A stretch of 40,383 nucleotides of DNA from Komagataeibacter oboediens. GTDB lineage: Bacteria; Pseudomonadota; Alphaproteobacteria; Acetobacterales; Acetobacteraceae. The stretch is taken from contig NZ_NKTX01000024.1 in assembly GCF_003207815.1 (NCBI RefSeq), forward strand, positions 1 through 40,383, in the 5' to 3' direction. Made by a program: the position numbers and the translations under genes. Below the pieces are notes generated by a model, which was not told the origin of the DNA, searched no databases, and saw only the letters and a program-made list of their open reading frames with translations. Positions 35,867-40,383 of this stretch are shown here, in pieces (the stretch's first letter is position 1; the number at the start of each line of letters is the position of its first letter).

Positions 35867-36913
35867 ATGAAGCAACGTGAACTCGGGCGTACCGGTATCA
35901 GGGTCAGTGAAATCTGCCTTGGCACGATGACCTTTGGCCAGCAGAACACGGAAGCCGAGGGGCATGCCCAGCTTGATATGGCCCTGGCGCATGGCATCAA
36001 TTTCATTGATACGGCCGAACTTTATTCCATTCCCCCGCGTGCCGAGACCTATGGCGCGACGGAGCGGATTGTCGGAAGCTGGCTCAGGGCACGTGGGGGA
36101 CGTGAGCGCCTGATCATCGCCAGCAAGGTGGTCGGACGCGGAACCATGCCATGGTTTCGTCCCGGTGGGGAAGAAACGCGCCTGACACCGCAGCAGATCC
36201 GCCACGCGCTGGACGGATCGCTGCAGCGACTGGGTACGGATTATATCGACCTTTACCAGTTGCACTGGCCCGACCGGAAAGTTGGCCTGTTCGGGGCAGG
36301 GGGCAATACGTTCACCACGCCGTCCGATGCGGATGAGGTGCCGATTGCCGAAACACTGGGCGCGCTGGCCGATCTGGTGAAGGAAGGCAAGATCCGCCAT
36401 GTCGGCCTGTCGAACGAAACTGCGTGGGGCCTGTCGCAATATCTGGCCGAAGCCCGCAATGGCGCACCGCGCGTCGTGTCCATCCAGAACGCCTATAACC
36501 TGCTGAACCGCACGTTCGAAATCGGGCTGGCGGAAATGTCGCTGCGTGAGGGCGTGGGCCTGCTGGCCTATTCCCCGCTGGCGCAGGGTTATCTGACCGG
36601 AAAATACCTTGATGGTGCCCGGCCCGCCGGTGCGCGCACGACCCTGTTCAATCGCGGGCAGCGATATGAAAAACCGGGGGTGGATGATGCCATCCGTGCC
36701 TATGTCGCACTGGCGCGCGAACATGACATCGACCCGGTCCAGCTTGCCATCGCCTTTGTCACATCGCGACCGTTCGTGACATCCAACATTATCGGCGCGA
36801 CCAGCGTGGCGCAGCTTGAGACCATTCTGGGGGCGGAAAACGTGACCATTACCCCCGAACTTGAAGACAGGATCAATGCGATCCATCAGGTCCATTCCAA
36901 CCCTGCGCCCTGA
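35867..36913 (+). CDS. tas: Tas-type aldo-keto reductase
   Basis: The 348-residue NADP(H)-dependent oxidoreductase follows E. coli Tas closely: LGTMTFGQQNTEAEGHAQLD (18-37), Asp48 and Tyr53 in INFIDTAELYSIPPR, Lys87 in IIASKVVG, His133 in LYQLHWPDR. RHVGLSNETAWG, YNLLNRTFEIGLAE and IHQVHSNPAP at the end are also typical. The substrate is not known; Tas was named for rescuing tyrosine auxotrophy under starvation in E. coli. The start is ATG 35867. The longer open frame reaching 35651 does not resemble the family. No clear ribosome binding site is present. Confidence 0.88.
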   Translation: MKQRELGRTGIRVSEICLGTMTFGQQNTEAEGHAQLDMALAHGINFIDTAELYSIPPRAETYGATERIVGSWLRARGGRERLIIASKVVGRGTMPWFRPGGEETRLTPQQIRHALDGSLQRLGTDYIDLYQLHWPDRKVGLFGAGGNTFTTPSDADEVPIAETLGALADLVKEGKIRHVGLSNETAWGLSQYLAEARNGAPRVVSIQNAYNLLNRTFEIGLAEMSLREGVGLLAYSPLAQGYLTGKYLDGARPAGARTTLFNRGQRYEKPGVDDAIRAYVALAREHDIDPVQLAIAFVTSRPFVTSNIIGATSVAQLETILGAENVTITPELEDRINAIHQVHSNPAP

Positions 36914-36926
36914 TCCTTTTCCGGCA

Positions 36927-36990
36927 CCGCCTTTTAATCCAAAGGCGGCGTCACCCGATGCCGTCTGAAAAAAGTCTTCGTCAGAAAATT
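36927..36990. repeat. Two-part intergenic hairpin, possibly a genus repeat
   Basis: CCGCCTTT (36927-36934) pairs perfectly with AAAGGCGG (36941-36948), followed by GTCTGAAAAAAGTC and TTCGTCAG. From memory, acetic acid bacteria carry many intergenic elements of the form CCGCCTTTTT...AAGGCGG followed by A-rich hairpins. This looks like a diverged copy placed just after the tas stop and may act as a terminator. Confidence 0.45.
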
Positions 36991-37162
36991 TCATCCCGAT
37001 GGCGGGAATGATCTGCCGCCGTGAGTGTCGTCCCATGGCGGGATCATGCCTTTTTTATCAGCATCCCGGGACAAAGTATAAATGACAGGGATGATCCTGT
37101 CTGATTAAACATATCTGTACAGACTTATAAAATGACATGCTATATTGTCCGCCGGTCATTTC

Positions 37163-38515
37163 ATGGGTGTTCCGGTGATTTTGTTTTTTTCTGGCCTGAT
37201 TGCGCTTGTTCTTCTGGTCGCGCTGAATATTTTCATTTCACTTTCCGAAATATCATTTGCGGCGGCGCGCGATGCGCGGCTGCGGTCCCGCGCCGAGGCG
37301 GGCGATGAACGCGCCACCGCGTTCCTGAAGCTGCGGCGCAACAGCGGGCAGGTCATGACCGTCCTGCAGATATGCCTTAACGGTGTGGGTGTGCTGGGCG
37401 GCATGATCAGTTCGGAAATGATCGCGCCCTCCCTTACCCATGGGCTGATGGGGTGGGGGCTGCCCCGTTCCACGGCGGAAACGCTGGCCACCCTGTTCGG
37501 TTTTGTGCTGGTGACGGGCCTGTTCGTGCTGTTTGCCGACCTGCTGCCGAAACGCGTGGCCATGAACGCGCCGGACAAGATTGCGCTGGCTGTCGGCTGG
37601 TTCCCGGCGCTGGCGCTGAGGCTGCTCTATCCCATTGTCTGGGTGTTTTCCAAGCTGTCCGACGCCATCCTGCGGGCGCTGAAGATCCCGGCGGCCTCGG
37701 CTGTTGAACCTGTCACGCCAGAGGACCTGCGCGCCATCCTTGCCGCAGGCACGGCGTCCGGTGTCCTGCTGGAACAGGAACACCAGATGATCCAGAACGT
37801 GCTGGGCCTGCAGGACCGTTCGATCACATCCGCCATGACCCCGCGCGATGAAATCGTCTTCCTCGACCTGCAGGAAACCATCGAGGAACAGAAAACCAAG
37901 GTCCGGGCCAAGCCCTATTCACGCTATCCCCTGTGCAATGGCGGGCTGGATAATGTCGTCGGTTCCATCCGCGCCGAGGACGTACTGGCGGCCGTGGTGG
38001 ACCGGGACCCGGCGGAAGTTTCCCCGCCGGGACCGCAGGGCGCGCTGTCCAGCGGCAATGCAATTTTCCGGGTGCGCCGGGATGTCCTGTCCGTGCCCGA
38101 GACGATCAACCTGTGGGATACGCTGGCGCAGTTTGACACGCATGGCGTGGGGTTTGCGCTGGTGGTGAACGAATACGGGCTGGTCGTGGGGCTGATTACC
38201 TTCAAGGACATCATGGGTGCGCTGATGGGCGGGCTGGCCAACCCGTTCGAGGAACAGCTGATCGTGCGCCGGGACGCCAATTCATGGCTGATTGACGGTG
38301 CCGCTTCCATCGGTGACGTGCGACGCGAACTGGAGGCCGCCGATCTGGATGAAGGCGGCCCCTTTGATACCATCGGCGGGTTTGTCATGCACCGCCTGCG
38401 CCGTATGGCGCGCAAGGCCGACCGCGTGGATACGCTTGGCTTCCGGTTTGAAGTGGTTGATGTGGAGGGCTTCCGCATCAACCAGCTTCTGGTTACCCGG
38501 CTGACCGGGGCGTAA
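37163..38515 (+). CDS. CNNM/CorC-type membrane protein (DUF21 + CBS + CorC/HlyC)
   Basis: The protein has an N-terminal DUF21 domain with about four hydrophobic segments (1-170; SEISFAAARDARLR and LQICLNGVGVLGGMISSEMI are the family marks). A CBS pair follows (about 205-340; AMTPRDEIVFLDL and VVNEYGLVVGLITFKDIMGA). A C-terminal CorC_HlyC domain ends it (about 355-445; DANSWLIDGAASIGDVRREL). Members move or sense Mg2+, Co2+ or polyamines. The start is uncertain: ATG 37163 (450 residues) is chosen over TTG 37145; neither has a clear ribosome binding site. The convergent neighbour begins 20 bases after the stop. Confidence 0.9.
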   Translation: MGVPVILFFSGLIALVLLVALNIFISLSEISFAAARDARLRSRAEAGDERATAFLKLRRNSGQVMTVLQICLNGVGVLGGMISSEMIAPSLTHGLMGWGLPRSTAETLATLFGFVLVTGLFVLFADLLPKRVAMNAPDKIALAVGWFPALALRLLYPIVWVFSKLSDAILRALKIPAASAVEPVTPEDLRAILAAGTASGVLLEQEHQMIQNVLGLQDRSITSAMTPRDEIVFLDLQETIEEQKTKVRAKPYSRYPLCNGGLDNVVGSIRAEDVLAAVVDRDPAEVSPPGPQGALSSGNAIFRVRRDVLSVPETINLWDTLAQFDTHGVGFALVVNEYGLVVGLITFKDIMGALMGGLANPFEEQLIVRRDANSWLIDGAASIGDVRRELEAADLDEGGPFDTIGGFVMHRLRRMARKADRVDTLGFRFEVVDVEGFRINQLLVTRLTGA

Positions 38516-38535
38516 CCACGCCACGGGCCGCAGGA

Positions 38536-38727
38536 TTACGGCCCGCGCATGCCGCCGCCCATATAGGGGCCCCGTCCCGGGCCGCCGTACCCGGTGCCAT
38601 ATCCCCCGCGGCCATAGCCGTCATCATGTGGGCCACGGTGATGGTGGTGATAGCGACCGCCATCGTGGCAGGCCGCAACGGACAGGCCGATGGCCAGGGC
38701 GCAGAGCAGTTTGGTGATACGTGTCAT
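38536..38727 (-). CDS. Small His/Gly-rich lipoprotein
   Basis: ATG 38727 with AGGAGG upstream gives 63 residues. The signal MTRITKLLCALAIGLSVAAC has lipobox VAAC at Cys20. The mature part carries a His cluster (RYHHHHRGPHDDG) and Gly/Tyr repeats (GRGGYGTGYGGPGRG). It is probably a disordered lipid-anchored protein. The His run suggests metal binding, an inference consistent with the neighbouring cation transporter gene. A hairpin (CGGGCCG 38524-38530 / CGGCCCG 38539-38545) overlaps its stop and may end both convergent transcripts. Confidence 0.65.
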   Translation of the reverse strand: MTRITKLLCALAIGLSVAACHDGGRYHHHHRGPHDDGYGRGGYGTGYGGPGRGPYMGGGMRGP

Positions 38728-38799
38728 GTTTGCCTCCTGTAATCGCATGACAACGTCACGGCGGCGCGAAGGTTTGGGCGAAACGGCCCGCCATTCCGC

Positions 38800-39831
38800 C
38801 TAACGGCTGCTGCGTTTCCGGACGATCCGGGTATGCATGGCGCGGACTTTCTTCAGAATGGGCTGGAACGTGGCGCGATCTGTCTGTGCAAGGTCGGTCA
38901 GCAGCGATGTGGTTTCATGCACCGTATGCAGCGCCCCATCATATTCCTTGTAGGTCATCAGGTACTGCGCAAGGTCAAGCAGGCACTGCGCAAGCTGCGG
39001 GCGGAATTCCTGCGGGTGGTCCGTGGCAAGGGTGCGATACAGGGAAAGTGTCTGCTTCAGCGCAGCCAGCGCAGGGTCCAGCTGTTCCAGCCCGTTATGG
39101 CATAGAAAGACCTTGTACAGGCTGTCCGCGTAACCGGCGCGGTACCGGGCCGGATCGGCATCATACAGCCCGGCGTAGATGGACGCCGCGTCCTGCGCGG
39201 ATTGCAGTGCATCCGCCAGCTGGCCCTGCCACTGATATGTGCACAGCAGGACAAGGAAGCGGGCCAGATCGGGCCGGAACCGTTCGGGCCGTGCCGCATC
39301 CAGCCCGCGGTACAGCGCCACGGCGTCGTGCATGCAGGTCAGAAAATCATCGCGGCCCGTTACCAGCTGCCGCAGCCGGGGCAGGGCCTGCAGGCACTGG
39401 GCAAGGGCGAACGGCTCCACATCATCCGGGTCATGTCCGGCAATCCTGTGAAATACGGCCATGGCGTCCTCGGCCGCCTGTAGCGCGGCCTTATGCTGGC
39501 CCAGTGTTTCATGCAGGGCTGCCGCACGGGTCAGGTCTGCCGCCAGCGCGGGTTCGTGCGCCTCCATGCCGGGCAGCAAGTCGGGCGTAGCGTTTTCGAT
39601 CAGCGCGCGCAGCAGGGTCACGGCACGATCGGTGGAAGCCAGCGCGCTGTCGGCCTGCCCCAGCTGCATCTGGCACACGGCAAGCATGCTGTGTTTCCTG
39701 GCCAGTTCCCAGCCAGAGTGCGGCTCCCCCCTTTCAACCAGCTGTTCATGGATGGCGAGCATGGCTTCGACGATGCGCCGCATGTCATCATACCGGCCAA
39801 GGGTCCTGTAGATATGGGCCAGTATGTCCAT
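38800..39831 (-). pseudogene. TPR-repeat protein, probably missing its 5' end
   Basis: The 343 visible residues are arrays of paired helices typical of tetratricopeptide repeats, such as LARKHSMLAVCQMQLGQADS, LTRAAALHETLGQHKAALQ, YADSLYKVFLCHNGLEQLDP and LAQCLLDLAQYLMTYKEYDG. Such proteins are protein-binding scaffolds. Coding sense continues upstream of ATG 39831 (LDQQIIDDSARHAALARS) until TAG at 39922-39924, without another start codon. The DNA beyond it belongs to an IS110 element. So the gene is probably cut at its 5' end, although ATG 39831 could still give a shorter protein. Confidence 0.6.
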
Positions 39832-39924
39832 GCTTCGCGCCAGTGCGGCGTGGCGGGCGCTGTCATCAATGATCTGCTGGTCCAGACGGCCGTGGTGGAT
39901 GGATATGGCGTGCTGGATGACCTA

Positions 39925-40383
39925 TGTGGACGGCCGGTTCGATGCAATGGATCACATTTGTTATCTCTCTGCGTTTCTCTAAATCTTGTTTTCTCGGTGG
40001 AATGCATCGCTGCTCGCAGGATGCGGGGATCCGGTCAGGTGCGCCCTTATGTCCGGCCTGTTTGTGCGACGTTTTTCGCTGGCCATTATGGGTGTGCGCT
40101 TGCGTGTCAGGCACCAATCTTGAAAACGTGCTCGATGGCACATGTCATCCAACGGTATCGCCTGAACTGTTCCTGAATTACAGTCTTCCCATCACGCTGG
40201 TCAGTGCATTCTGCCGGATCTACCGGGGCGAACCCCGGCATCCATCGTCTTGGCAGCGCATGTCAGATTACAGCGACATTGCGACCGGCCGGACGATAGA
40301 TCTCTTTGCGCGACAGGAGAGCCCAGACGATCCGGGCCAGTTTGTTGGCAAGTGCGACGGTTGCAAGACGTGTTGGGCGACGC
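39925..40383 (-). mobile_element. 3' end of an IS110-family insertion sequence
   Basis: The right edge of the window holds the C-terminus of an IS110-type transposase followed by about 300 bases of non-coding DNA up to the point where TPR coding sense ends. The left boundary is approximate, as no inverted repeat could be defined. Long non-coding ends are characteristic of the family and can encode the bridge RNA. Whether this end does depends on the subgroup. Confidence 0.55.
40263..40383 (-). CDS. IS110-family transposase, C-terminal fragment (window edge)
   Basis: Thirty-nine residues are visible, ending at TGA 40265-40263. They read RRPTRLATVALANKLARIVW and then ALLSRKEIYRPAG. The pattern ANK.AR..WALL is the conserved C-terminal helix of IS110/IS1111 transposases (serine-dependent DEDD enzymes). 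The catalytic domains lie outside the window. Confidence 0.8.
   Translation of the reverse strand, partial: RRPTRLATVALANKLARIVWALLSRKEIYRPAGRNVAVI

Noticed and set aside
36958-36969. ATGCCGTCTGAA, identical to the Neisseria DNA uptake 12-mer.
   Set aside because: It occurs once here, inside a hairpin region of an acetic acid bacterium. A single match is best seen as chance or as part of a genus repeat.
35846-37036. Minus-strand open frame opposite the tas-like gene.
   Set aside because: It is an antisense shadow of an aldo-keto reductase that is clearly recognised on the plus strand.
1-40383. CRISPR arrays, tRNA or rRNA genes.
   Set aside because: I found no evenly spaced repeats and no cloverleaf or ribosomal RNA signature by eye. 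A covariance-model scan would be decisive.

Overview
The window looks like chromosomal DNA of an acetic acid bacterium (Acetobacteraceae, probably Komagataeibacter or Gluconacetobacter). This is inferred from the high GC content, from gene families such as Gpr, MntH, DUF4142 and a YbiO-type MscS, and from protein resemblances recalled from that group. There was no database search.

Left end (1 to about 6.2 kb): a prophage remnant or phage-derived island. It holds small coupled membrane ORFs, a beta-type DNA methyltransferase, IS200/IS605-like end hairpins and a DUF2335 membrane-protein operon. A divergent pair of ribbon-helix-helix (RHH) repressors sits around a CCATTGG operator and is followed by an ORF6N antirepressor. 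This arrangement recalls the mnt/arc/ant immunity region (immI) of phage P22. A papain-like protein and a lipoprotein complete the block. The right edge seems to cut a chromosomal two-TM membrane protein at about 6.23 kb.

6.4 to 10.2 kb: small genes, a secreted DUF4142 protein, a clearly decayed urease accessory gene (ureD pseudogene with an in-frame stop and several frameshifts), and gpr, an aldo-keto reductase.

10.4 to 25.8 kb: a seven-gene glycogen/trehalose block, glgP-glgA-glgB-glgX-treZ-malQ-treY, all on the + strand, mostly joined by 4-base ATGA overlaps. It encodes glucan synthesis and branching (GlgA, GlgB), breakdown (GlgP, GlgX, MalQ) and conversion of glucan ends to trehalose (TreY then TreZ). 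No ADP-glucose pyrophosphorylase gene is present in the window.

25.8 to 39.9 kb: ordinary accessory chromosome. It carries several small hypotheticals, a GT-A-like glycosyltransferase on lower-GC DNA, a large MscS channel, the Nramp transporter mntH with a possible MntR-type box, an acyl-CoA dehydrogenase-like flavoprotein divergent from a Tas-type aldo-keto reductase, a CNNM/CorC-type transporter, a His/Gly-rich lipoprotein and a TPR protein. The right end (about 39.9 to 40.4 kb) is the 3' end of an IS110-family element, whose arrival appears to have cut the 5' end of the TPR gene.
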